Below, one piece after another: positions 13,190 through 22,868 of a stretch of DNA of 64,000 nucleotides. Within the stretch, counting starts at the first letter, position 1. Every line of letters begins with the position of its first letter. Origin of the DNA: Diphasiastrum complanatum (lineage: Eukaryota; Streptophyta; Lycopodiopsida; Lycopodiales; Lycopodiaceae); the NCBI GenBank assembly GCA_029204225.1, contig CM055103.1:42123368-42187367 (forward strand), in the 5' to 3' direction. The notes under the pieces were generated by a model that worked only from the letters and a program-made list of their open reading frames with translations, was not told the origin of the DNA and searched no databases. Made by a program: the position numbers and the translations under genes.

Positions 13190-14136
13190 TTACAACTCGG
13201 GTAGCCTACGTGTTGGTGAATAGACAGTTGGTTGTGGAATACCAAGTTGACTTTGGATTCTGAGAAACTCCTCCTCAGAAGGTAGATCATTTTCTTTGTT
13301 GCGCATTTCCTCCACAGCCATTTTCAAGCAATCTTTTCCTGAATAAAGCTTATCATTATGTACATCTTCAACACCAAGGAGAAGATCATCAACATCAAAA
13401 TCAATTATATCCGAAAATTCATCAAGCTCTTTGCTCAAAATCCAAAGAGTCTCAGTTTCAGTGGAGTCAAAAAGATCCGATATATTCGATATTGTCAAAA
13501 AAGAATTATTATCTATATTATAAGTAGGCAAACTGATCAAAGATTTATCAGAAGGAGAAAGGGTAGTGGGTGTTCTAGGGCCTATAAACGATGCCCTATT
13601 TCGAGCAGGATCAAAATCTGAACAATCATCTAAATTAACGCTAGTATCAATAAAAAAAAGTATCTATATCTACAATCTTTGACTTTTCAAACTTTGTACC
13701 ACTAGAAGAAGCAACTTCAGAAGTGGAAGGGACAGCCTCCGAATCGTCAGAAATATTTAACAAAAGAAAAAACAGAACAACAGACTGAAAATCAACAAAT
13801 CTACATTTTTTATTGTGAATTGGGCACTCATCTATGGACTTAAATTTATTATGTAACTTGGTAAACATTCTATCAAGCTTAGCTTTATAGATATGCTTGT
13901 CGAGTGCCACCAGGTCCTGATAATGAATCATGTCCTTATTCTGAGATCTGAATAACGGAGTACTGAGCAGAGACTTAATTTTGAGATATCTCATAAAATG
14001 CCTCCACACCAGGGCTCTCAGTTATAGAAAGAAGAATAAAAAGAAAAGGAGAAAAAAGAGATTTGAAATACTCCAAACTATCAGTAATACCAAATTCATG
14101 AAAAAAAGAAAGCAAAGTAGAATCAAAATTAGACAT
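13190..14136 (-). pseudogene. Unknown gene Z, divergent partner of the H3-like gene (frameshifted)
   Basis: Not a family I recognise. The chosen start is MSNFDSTLLSFF at 14136, the first ATG after the motif array. The frame reads to a stop at about 13975. A second frame (about 14009-13647) has a Cys/His-rich spot, CPIHNKKC (about 13815), and a Ser/Thr/acidic stretch. A third runs from the T-run at about 13652 to 13190 and is strongly acidic (FSDIIDFDVDDLLLGVEDV, about 13415-13360), ending RRLPEL. The switch at 13652 needs only one base in a run of T, so I read these as one gene of about 310 residues with two breaks, or a gene with one unrecognised intron near 13990. The acidic C-terminus could be a transcription-activation-like or histone-binding tail, but this is speculation. 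It is transcribed away from the H3-like gene. Confidence 0.5.
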
Positions 14137-14167
14137 TTTAGACAAAAACAACATATGTAAAATTTCA

Positions 14168-14399
14168 AATATCGCTCTCAGACGCAAACGGCAGGTCAGG
14201 CAAGCACCTCAAGGCAATGTGTGCTCGAAAGAGATATTAGAAATTAGAGTATCGGATCTAAACGCGTGAACACATAGCACAAAAGAAAGGAGATGCAATG
14301 CACGCTTGAATGCGATACCGGACGAGGCAGTATCGGTTCCAGGCGCAAGTTAGTCAACAGAGGGTAATCAGTGCAAACAGAACGTTCAAAATCGATATC
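14168..14399 (-). promoter_or_regulatory. Motif array, arm 1 (six copies of an 18-bp motif) in the leader of gene Z
   Basis: Six copies of RRTATCGMTYTCRARCGC alternate in orientation. Plus-orientation copies lie at 14168, 14248 and 14329; inverted copies at 14221, 14302 and 14382 (each about 18 bp). In the direction of gene Z the order is F-R-F-R-F-R with gaps of 35, 9, 36, 9 and 35 bp. The spacers are not similar to each other, so the motif and its spacing, not an 80-bp tandem unit, are what is preserved. A TATAAATA box on the minus strand (14455-14448) lies about 48 bp upstream of the first copy, so the array is probably transcribed as 5' leader. Confidence 0.8.
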
Positions 14400-14447
14400 C
14401 GGCCAAGAAATCATAAATTTGCATGAAAATCTGAACAAAAAATAACC

Positions 14448-14455
14448 TATTTATA
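14448..14455 (-). promoter_or_regulatory. TATA box for gene Z
   Basis: The minus strand reads TATAAATA in the context GTTTTATAAATAGG, a good plant TATA box. It is about 310 bp upstream of the Z start codon and about 48 bp upstream of the first array motif. It mirrors the plus-strand TATA at 14718. Confidence 0.6.
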
Positions 14456-14467
14456 AAACAAAATTTG

Positions 14468-14706
14468 CACGTGTGGAGGAGTAGCGAAGGGACACTTGTC
14501 AACGTGTGATTGGTCAAAATTAATACGCCATATAGAGAACGATTGATCTGACATCTGTCACGTGCAAAAATGACATGCGTCAAACAGAGATTCGTGCACG
14601 TGTCCCAATCCACATGGCCTCATAATTGAATCATCATTGTCAGTACGGACATTCCACGTGGAACAACTGTTGATGATATGTGTCTTCGGTCGTCTTTTCA
14701 CACGTG
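14468..14706. promoter_or_regulatory. Five G-box (CACGTG) sites between the two TATA boxes
   Basis: CACGTG occurs at 14468, 14559, 14597, 14655 and 14701, five times in 239 bp between the divergent TATA boxes; the one at 14655 is part of the longer palindrome TTCCACGTGGAA. CACGTG is the core site for plant bZIP and bHLH factors. Position upstream of both TATA boxes suggests shared control of both genes. Confidence 0.65.
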
Positions 14707-14717
14707 CAAAAATTTCG

Positions 14718-14724
14718 TATATAT
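14718..14724 (+). promoter_or_regulatory. TATA box for the H3-like gene
   Basis: TATATAT in the context TTCGTATATATGAATC. The first array motif on this side starts at 14774, 49 bp downstream, the same distance as on the gene Z side. The ATG of the H3-like gene is about 310 bp downstream, again matching the Z side. Confidence 0.55.
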
Positions 14725-14773
14725 GAATCTTTGAAATTTTCATTTTTTTGCAGAATTTTCGGTTTTCGCTCCC

Positions 14774-14950
14774 AATATTGCTCTCAAGCGCTCTCTCTCA
14801 CCGTTTGAGCGTCCGCCCTCTCACAATGCGCTCGAGATCGATACCGCTGTAATCCAATATCGCTTTCGAGTGCGCATCTCATTTTTTAGAGTATTCAGTT
14901 ATCTCTTGCGCTCGAAATTGATATTCAGTTCTGGTATCGATTTCAAACGT
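14774..14950 (+). promoter_or_regulatory. Motif array, arm 2 (five copies of the 18-bp motif) in the leader of the H3-like gene
   Basis: Copies lie at 14774 (F), 14828 (R), 14856 (F), 14908 (R) and 14933 (F), with gaps of 36, 10, 34 and 7 bp. Consensus and spacing are those of arm 1, and each arm, read away from its own TATA, begins with an F copy. Paired F and R copies can fold into stems of up to 18 bp with loops of about 35 nt in the RNA, or can be binding sites in DNA. A partial copy (TTTGAGCGT) lies at 14804. Confidence 0.8.
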
Positions 14951-15033
14951 CCTTTTATCACAAGTTTTTTTTGTTTTCATCCCCTTTGCTTTTGTTCAGA
15001 CTTTCTTTTGTTAATTTTTTTCTTTTGAGAATG

Positions 15034-16452
15034 ATGGCCAGGACCAAATCCACTGCCCATGCCATAACCACTGTACAGCCATCCCATTCTCGTGTTCCCC
15101 CTAGTACTGGCCATAGACGTGGCAGGAAGCAGGTCTGGCTGAGGGAGATTAGAAAACTCCAGAGATCAACTGAATTGTTGATCCCTAGAGCTCCTTTTGA
15201 CCGATCTGTAAGGAATGTCACTCTGTCACTTGGGCTAAATGTTCGTTTTGCCGTGACAGCCATGCAGGCCTTACCGGGTGTTGTAGAAGATTTTCTCTCC
15301 CAGTTTTTTGAGGATACTTGTCTTTTGGCAGTGCATGGTAAGCATGTCACCATCATGCCAAAGGATTTTGTCATTCTCAGAAGGCTTTAGGACCATTTTT
15401 CTGGTCTGCATGTTGATAATACCAGCATCTCCAAACACCTGCCTCTGGATAGAATCAACTTGCCGACTACCTCTAGGAGGAAGAGGAAGCAGCCTATCCC
15501 CAAGAAGGCTGGATCTCGAAGGCCAACTGTTTCCCTTCATCCTAGAGTTATCCCGGCCAAGAGACCCTATATCTTCTTGAGATCTGAGTCAGATGCTGCA
15601 GAATCTGACTCAGATCGAGAATCTTCACCTCTTTCTCCTCCTATTATTCGTCCAGCTCCTCAGCAGGTTTCTTCACCAAAAGTGTTGATTGCCCAAGAGG
15701 AGCTCGACAAAATAACAAAGAAATTTGTAAATATTGTTTCCACTTCTTTTTCTGCTCCTGTACATAATCTTTTTGTAAGAATTCCATACGATCCTGCCCA
15801 AGTTTATTTTGATTACCTAACTAATAAAATTGATCTCATAGCATAAATAAAATTTCTATCATAATATTACTGATTTTCGTTCTATATATGTAGTGTGTAC
15901 AACAAAACGACGTTTTTAGTTGTGCATGGTTCGTCCTGTATAACACGAAGTTATTTTTTGAGTAGTATAGTTTACAAGTGGATGTAGATATTGAAAAGGT
16001 AATATTCTGTTCATTTGTAGTTCCTTTCATTCTGATTCATAATTTTTTACTATCATTGTTTGTTATTTGCTGATTCTTGTGTTTTGTGTTGACCGGTCAC
16101 TCTTGAGCCGTATACTCCTGATGATGTATATAGATTTCGGCAAGAGTTGATCAGAACCTATGCCCAGAACGGTGTAAGCGTTGCACCTGAGATCGAGGAC
16201 CCTCAAAAGGAAGCTGCTCCTGTCTTAACAGCCTTTCAGGTTGCTCAGGATGCAGATCTTATTTTATATGATAAAAAAGGAATAAAAGTCCTTCCTAATA
16301 CAGAGGAAGGTAATATTATAGTAGAGAGTCCTCTTGTCTTAAAAGGCATTGAGGCCCTTCCCAAAACAGAGGAAGACGAGAATATAGAAGGAGCTGTTCC
16401 CTTATCAGTTTCTAATATAGATGAAGAAAATATAAAAAAATTGATTGAATAG
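15034..16452 (+). CDS. Divergent histone H3-fold protein with long C-terminal extension; in-frame TAG at codon 119
   Basis: Residues 1-118 align along histone H3. The start MARTKSTA keeps the ARTK of the H3 tail but has no K9/S10 or K27/S28 equivalents; the tail is shortened to about 38 residues. The core keeps LREIRK, QRSTELLI, PFDRSVR, VRF and FEDTCLLAVHGKHVTIMPKD (about residues 92-111), nearly the H3 signature. Spacing from the PFDR helix to VRF equals canonical H3, so loop 1 is not enlarged. Codon 119 is TAG (15388-15390), but the same frame stays open to 15846, with a basic patch RRKRKQPIPKK and then Ser/Asp/Glu-rich sequence. A plausible phase-0 intron (GTAAGA at 15775, AG at 16106-16107) joins an acidic final exon (16108-16452). 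It is either a pseudogene, a readthrough gene, or a short H3 followed by a former extension. The start follows the motif array; the neighbour downstream (gene 1') is convergent. Confidence 0.75.
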
Positions 16453-16890
16453 AGATGTATTTGTAAATAGAGATACATAAAAAAAAAGATACAATCATTT
16501 TACATGTAAACAACCCGTTTATGGGTTTTTTTTTATTGATATCAATATAGATTCTTACAATTAGATTGTGTTCATAGTGTAATACTAGAATGCAATTTTC
16601 TATATTGATAAAAAGACATGATAATTGGCATGTATTTGCTGATAGTGAATCTCAATGTTCTTCCATAAGTTGGATTGTTTCGCCAATACCTCTGCATTTG
16701 ATCTCGAACTCATGTCTTTTACGTACCTGCATAAAACTAATACAAAGTTAGTTACAATTAGTACAGAGATTGTATTAGAAAGTTTTGATTGAAACTATTC
16801 ATAAAAGATCGAGTGTTTACAACTACTTACAAAGTCTGAAAGTACATCATCTTGTAGGAGCAATAGTTCTCGCCTGATGTAGTTTAGACT

Positions 16891-17889
16891 CTAATCTTCT
16901 TCCACATCAACACACGTCAAAACGACATCATTGTATATAATTTCAATATTTTTTCGTTTTGAATGTCCACTGGCTTCCAAGTCTTGATCGAGTGGCACCC
17001 ATTTACCTTTATTTTTTTTCCATCTTTGATAATGGAAGCATAAGCTCAACATTTGTTTTTCAATTTGATAACGAAAGCACATGTAAGACATTTTAATTCT
17101 GCATTCTATTTCTCCAACTGATCTTTTGTCCCAGCCTTCATCCATAAGTTCAGATAATAAAGTATCCGATAAATTTTTGCATACAAACATCGTTGGAGTT
17201 TTGTGTACAGTGACACTTGAAAAGAAATCCACAAATATATTCAAGGAAATAAACCAACTCAATCTGACTGTTTTTGATCCTGTGCTCATTTTTTAAGAAT
17301 TTTTTACATCATTATATATCTTGCAACGAAATGATTCTAAAATTGTATCATTTGGTGCAATCCATTTATCACTTTCAAAACTAGGTAATGGAATTGGTAC
17401 TATTTGTCCAAAATTTTCTTTTGTATACAAAATGTACATTGATTCATAAAAAAAGATCCCACTATTAGCTAGATCTTTTGCAGTTCTACCTTGATATTGC
17501 AGTTATTCAATATCAGTGTGCATAACATCTAACACACCTGCTAAAGATCCACTTGGCTTCGATTCATTTATGTTGGATGGATATAAATTTGCAAGAGAAA
17601 AATGATCAGATTGGCAAGTTTACTATTAGATATTAAAAAAATGACAAAAATCAAAGTATCAAAAATATCAATACTCACAGTTAACTTTTTTGTTCCTGAC
17701 GGTTGAATCCTTGCACATTTATCTCTAGTTTGACCTTTTTCTTTTTCGAAATGCTCCTCTTGATGATGGATGCATCAAAACCCCAGAGTTTTTTGAATAT
17801 TTATTTGGCACCCATAATCCATTATCATTTGTCTCATTGAATAGAAGCACAAAGTCGATTGAGGAGCACGACTTCCTTGATGGCGCCAT
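16891..17889 (-). pseudogene. Gene 1', degraded copy of the T2 accessory gene
   Basis: Homologous throughout to gene 1 of T2 (21889-22868). Shared blocks include VLMHPSSRGAFR (about 17765), LYPSNI (about 17580), SGIFFYESM (about 17460), STGSKTVRLSWF (about 17285-17250), HKTPTMFVCKNLSD (about 17195) and KQMLSLCFHYQRWKK (about 17060-17020). It extends about 42 codons beyond the point where the T2 copy is cut, ending CVDVEED at 16891. It is dead: stops follow FRKRKRSN (about 17725), near 17505 and just before 17289, and the intron acceptor AG found in T2 reads AA here (about 17589). Its 5' end faces the T2-like terminus at 18365, as gene 1 faces the T2 terminus. Function unknown; no domain recognised. 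Confidence 0.85.
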
Positions 17890-18240
17890 TTGTAATTTGC
17901 ATGCAAAAATCTGAAACAATGAACTATGAATATGAAAATTTGCGTAGACAAAAAGCCATGAATCTAAGAAAATATGTTGGTGAAAATTTGAAACACTGAT
18001 CTATTTGGAACCACGAATTAACTCTGGTTAACTCTGTTAATCATGAATTGACAATGCATATACATTAATGGTACATCGATTTTCTCATCTCAACCATCTG
18101 TCATATTCATTTTCAATATTTTTGGGTCTCTTCGGGCAGTGATGAGCTAGAAGGGCAGGCCTCATCAACCAATAGCATTTCCACATGATGCCCGACGAAA
18201 CAATAATATAATTTAAAGTTTTATTTTCTTTATATTTGGA

Positions 18241-18365
18241 AAATTTTACGTTACGTAGACTCCCGATTTCAAGGTCTCAATTGGTTCACATGGCAACAAA
18301 AATAAGAAAAAAATAAAAAAGCATCTTTTTCAAAGGCTTTCTTCGGACTCTAAGTTTCTCTAATG
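18241..18365 (-). repeat. T2-family transposon terminus (element T1, one end only)
   Basis: Read inward from 18365 the sequence begins CATTAGAGAAACTTAGAGTC and later has CATGTGAACCAATTGAG and TACGTAACGTAA (about 18263-18252). The same order of blocks occurs at 41823 (element T4), at 36458 (T3) and at 21553 (T2), so this is about 120 bp of a shared terminal inverted repeat. I could not find the partner terminus to the left of 13.2 kb. Confidence 0.75.
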
Positions 18366-20699
18366 TAGAATGATCATTCAACGACATAAAATGATTTTCA
18401 AGCCAGAAGAACCAAAGCAAGACAAAAACATGATTCCAAGGAAATCGAATAGATCATTCAAGATGGTATGATGTCGAGGAAGCAACCAAAAGAGGATATT
18501 GTGCATTCCATGCAGATTGTTTGTCGGAAAGCAATATGGCGCTTCATCAAACTCTTCTTTGACCATTACTGTACTTCAAAGAAATATGGATTGTGGATTG
18601 AAGCTAACATATGGGTTCAATTAGATAGCTTTGGATCTGTTGGCTTTCAAAGCTCTAGTGGAACCCACATTTTAATGAGCATCCTAAAGTTGTCAATACT
18701 CAAAAAACCAAAAAAATTGAAAATATATACACAGAAGATCAAAGTCTTTTTTCAATCCATGAGTATTGAAATAGATTTTGATCCTGGCATGGGTCGACGG
18801 ATCGAATCGACTCAAACCTATTTCGGCTTAACACTTGTTCCGACCTGGCACTATTTTGACCCGACACCTATTTTGGCCCGACACTTGTTTCGACCTGGCA
18901 CTTGTTTCGATCTGACACTTATTTCGATATTGTCAACCTTTTTGACCCACGGTGCAATCAAAGGATGATGTTGACAATTCACCTACCATGTACATTTTGA
19001 GTATTATCTACAATGAATGCTATCAAACATAGAATGGATCAAATAGAACTAATAAAGGCGTATAATTATATTCACTTGTACTTAGTCACTGATCCACGAT
19101 GATCATCAACATTGTATATATTAGTAGATAGAACATCAATCAAAGAGCATGAAACAATCTATCAACGAAAAAGCGTTGAAGCTCTATTTGAAAATTTGCG
19201 CAACTAGATGTGCATTCGTCACACATCTGTATTCTCATCTATTCATATCAATTTTGTTTCACTCTTGAGTGAAATTTGTGTCTCACATTACCATTTTGTT
19301 CTTACATTAGTGTACTGATTGATCTCTCTTCAATCTTACTAGCTATTTGACACACTACTGATCCAACAACAACCTCACCCAATCTCATTCTGCTGCTAGT
19401 AACTCAAAATATTCATCTATGAGTGAATTGATCCATAGCTTCTCCTTTGGACATCCGATCATTCACCATCCATTTCTGACAAGATCTACAAAAATGCAAC
19501 AAGTTTTGAACATTACATCTTCATCCACATGACTACTTAACCGAGATGATCAGGCAAGCAAGCATCTTCAATTTTTAGGAAAAAAATGTTTAAGTAGGGG
19601 AGTTTCATTTACTTTTAGTACATCAGGCTTAACGCATTATAAAAAATATCCAATTTAAGATTTGTAGGGCAAAAAGGAGCTATTAGCCTTAAAAATAAGG
19701 TGGTTTTCTCTTTAGGCCCTCCAAAGTACTTAAATAAGGATAGTATGCCAATAAGGGTCCAAAGTAAACTTTAATAAGACTTAACAAGAGCTAACTATCT
19801 TTCAAGATAGTTATGTTTAGTTAAGTTAGTGGATTTTCTATAAGTAGGCAAGAGACATTATTTTGACGATCTTTTGGCTCATTTGCAAATGAGAGAGCTT
19901 AGTCTTCTCTTTGTGAATGTCAGCCTTGGGAATAGAGCTTGCTAGGTCTCATGTGCCCCAATAATCCACATAAACTCCATCCCTATTTTGTATTTGATTT
20001 GCTTCCATCTCTTTGTTCGTAATTGATGAGTCATGTGGGAGCTCTATTTGTGATTTGCATTTTATGGCTATATCGACATGAATGCTATGTTGTTATCTTG
20101 ATCCTAGCTTCAATCTCATTACTATGACTATTTGATTGGGTTTGGCAAATGATAGCCTAGCAAGTTTAATTCAAAACATAATTCTTCCATTGGTCCATAT
20201 AAAAAAAGGGTCCCCCCACCCCACCCTTTTATATTTAAGCTGAGTTGCCACCATGTGACAGATGAGGTGGCATGAGATCTTTGCCACATAGGGGGAACTC
20301 ACATTCTTTGGACCTGGGAGACATTGCTTGACATGTTGGGTTGCTAGGGGCAACAAAAAAAATTGGACGATTGGTATGCAAAGGGCCAATCAAAATGGCA
20401 CCCCTCCATTTAGCACTTATCAACCAAGTCTGAAAGAGGGGTGGTGCATTGCATGTCACTCACTTGCCAAGGTTAAAAGTTGACGATAAGTGAAAAATAA
20501 TAATAATAATATCCCTGCATTTATTAAAAATGATGGTAAAACCCATGATCAAACAAGAAGATTAAAGTATTTAAAATAATACCAAAGAACGACAAAAATG
20601 AATTAAACTATCCAAAAGCTAAGAAAAACTTAGAATAGTAAGCTAATCACTTAACTGCTCGATGTAAATTAGTAACTAAAAAGTAAGCTAATTACTCAA
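18366..20699. other. Intergenic stretch, one small tandem repeat
   Basis: No gene supported. A 166-codon frame at 18468 has no recognisable domain and its end is a product of the tandem repeat at 18808. The rest is AT-rich with short frames only. Confidence 0.6.
18808..18924. repeat. Seven-copy degenerate 17-bp tandem repeat
   Basis: Units such as CGACCTGGCACTTGTTT are repeated seven times (starts 18808, 18824, 18841, 18858, 18875, 18891, 18908), each 16-17 bp, with about 60-90 percent identity between units. No function seen. Confidence 0.85.
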
Positions 20700-21551
20700 A
20701 TCCAACTGCCTGATGTAAATCACAAACTAAAATAGAACCAGTAATAGGTAATGCAGGAAGCTTTGAAGCAGCCGCTCCTACAAACTGATCCCGTCGAAAA
20801 ATGGAAACCGCTTGTAAACGTTGTAATGCTATAGAAATACGTTGACGATAATCCCAAGCTGAGGAGCAATGAAACCTTCAGGTAAGGAGAAATTAGCTGG
20901 AAGGCCTTTTGGGCACCAAGCAACGCATTTAGGCCTATTCATTGTAAGCCCAATAAAAGAAAGTTGAGTTGAGAAATGCAAAAAAGCAGGGACGACTTCA
21001 CTTGCAGGCCCCACGATATGAGTATCATCCGCAATAGAGGGGAATAAACGGGACGAAAAAGTTGAAGCTATAGCACGCAATGCGCGATAATGTGCCAAAG
21101 CAAAGAGAGGACCACCCCCACCCCCCCGCCCCCCTTGTCAAGTTCCTTCAGCTAAAGAAATGATGGTAACATCACCAACACGAGAAGCATGACTAAAGTA
21201 TAAAGGAGAACTTTTTGAATAGAAGCTCCGCACAAAAGGAATGAGCATGGCAAGTGTATCCTGGGCACCACGAAGTTCTTGAAAGATAGCCGCCCGAGAA
21301 ACTGAGTTGAAAGCATAAGCAACATCAACTTGAAATACTACCCAGTCAAGGTGAATAGCCAAAATAGCACGTAAAGCATGAACGACTGTCTCACAACCGC
21401 CGGGAGTAGCACAACCAAATTGAAATGGAAAAAGATGAGCATGAAATGCTTCTCGAAACTAGAAACAGAGTGCCCTTGCCACCAACTTGTATATACATTT
21501 CCCCACTGCAATTGGACGCACACCACCAGAAGCTTTATCTAATGCTAAGCC
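20700..21551 (-). pseudogene. Non-LTR-type reverse transcriptase, 3' half (split by T2)
   Basis: Continues the gene that begins at 26550. The minus strand encodes ALDKASGGVRPIAVG (about 21540-21495), VFQVDVAYAFNSV with the first catalytic Asp (about 21340), a GGPLFALAHYRAL stretch after a G-rich frame break (about 21120-21080), and SIADDTHIVG, the YADD-box equivalent (about 21035). A further frame shift at about 20840 leads to a tail ending near 20700. The ADD motif and the K.GG.RPI block are those of non-LTR and related RTs, not copia. A stop lies at about 21468. The neighbouring element T2 separates the two halves. Confidence 0.8.
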
Positions 21552-21888
21552 TTATTACAGGAGTTCTCAAACTTAGAAGGGTCGTTTGTTATGAGTTTTT
21601 TTTTTTCCTCTCTGTTTATGTCCATGTGGCCCAATCGGTTCTTGACATAGTGGCTTCTATGTAACATAACTCGCCTGACCCGAAAAACACAATTCATATT
21701 TGGGCAAATTTGAATTTTCGGTTCAGTAGATTAGAAGCACACTATTGGCTGGCGTGCGCAATGACTGGTTGACTAAACTGCTTGGGTTAACCTCAAGTTA
21801 AAATTATCTTGGGACTCACAAATAGGTTTGGCGCCTATTATACTCTGGACTCTCATATTGACGAGTTCAAACGTGAACTCTTCAAGCT

Positions 21889-22868
21889 ATGGCGATGAGA
21901 AGGAGACCGAGATCCTTGATATGCTCTGCAATTTTTTATAATGAGAGGGAAGACGATGGCACATGGATTGCTCGTAAATATCATAAGGCTTCTTGGGTAC
22001 TGATGCATCCATCGGCGAGAGGGGCTTTTCGCCAAAATAAAAAGGCCAAGTATACATATAGATCTTATTGGAAAGGGCAGATTATTGATTTCAAAGTTTC
22101 TCCAGGAGGACAAACCATTTCAGAGGTGCTTATTCAACATGTTTATATGCATTCAGAACTTAATGTGGAGGCTGTAAATCCACATGATTTTCGAAAGTGT
22201 AATTGTAAGTATGTTTATTTTTTTCGGATTGCTTGTCATTTTTAAAACGTAATCGTATTTATGAATTGGAGCTTATTATGATTTTGTATTGCAGATCTAT
22301 ATCCTTCAAATATACATGAATGGGAACCTATGGCGTCTCTTTTTGGTATTATAGATGTCATCCATTCAGAAATTGGCAAATTGCAATACAGAGGACGAAC
22401 AACAAAAGGACTTACAGATTCTGGAATATTTTTTTATGATGCTATGCATATTCCAAACACAAATGGAGGAATGGGAAAACTAGAGTATATACCTCTACCT
22501 AATTTTCAAGATAACGTGTGGTGGATTGCAGTCAACAACAATATAATAAAATGCTTTCGTTCCAAGCTATATAATGATGTACAAAAGTCACTCAAAACTA
22601 GTACAGGATCAAGAAATGTGCACTTAAGCTGGTTTGTTCCAATGTCATTGTTTGTCAACTCTTTTTCAAACACGGAAGTGCATCGAACTCCCACATTGTT
22701 TGTTTGCAAAAATCTTGCAGATGATTTTTTATTCAAATTCATGGACAAAGGTTGGGATATAAGATCCACTGCAGATATTTCTTGTAGAATCAAACATTCA
22801 TCCATATCATTTAGATACAATATAGAAAAGCAAATGCTTAGGATGGTGTTTCATTATCAGAAATGGAA
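21889..22868 (+). CDS. Gene 1 of T2, unknown accessory protein (3' end cut)
   Basis: No family recognised. The start MAMRRRPRSL at 21889 is supported by alignment with MAPSRKSC of gene 1'. Exon 1 runs 21889-22204. A phase-1 intron (GTAAGT at 22205, TTGTATTGCAG ending 22294) joins exon 2 (22295 on), keeping the frame through LYPSNIHEWEP. Notable blocks are VLMHPSARGAFR, SGIFFYDAM, IPLPNFQDNVWWIA, HRTPTLFVCKNLADD and KQMLRMVFHYQKW. There is no Cys/His cluster and no obvious DDE triad. After FHYQKW the homology to gene 1' stops and the frame runs antisense into gene 2, so about 45 C-terminal residues are missing. It lies 335 bp from the T2 left end, as gene 1' lies near T1's end. A role as transposition or DNA-binding partner is a guess from context. 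Confidence 0.7.

Noticed and set aside
13178-13206. Inverted repeat GGCTACCC...GGGTAGCC as a terminator
   Set aside because: An 8-bp stem in a eukaryotic 3' region is not evidence of a terminator and could be chance.
15034-15390. Calling the H3-like gene a centromeric CENH3
   Set aside because: Loop 1 has the canonical H3 length rather than the longer loop typical of CENH3, and plant CENH3 genes are multi-exon in the core, while this core is in one exon.
13190-18365. An endogenous large DNA virus fragment
   Set aside because: No capsid, packaging ATPase or polymerase is present, the terminus and gene 1 are shared with a small TIR element, and introns are present; a DNA transposon explains it better.
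18468-18968. A 166-codon frame as a gene
   Set aside because: No motif is recognised and its last third is the translated 17-bp tandem repeat.
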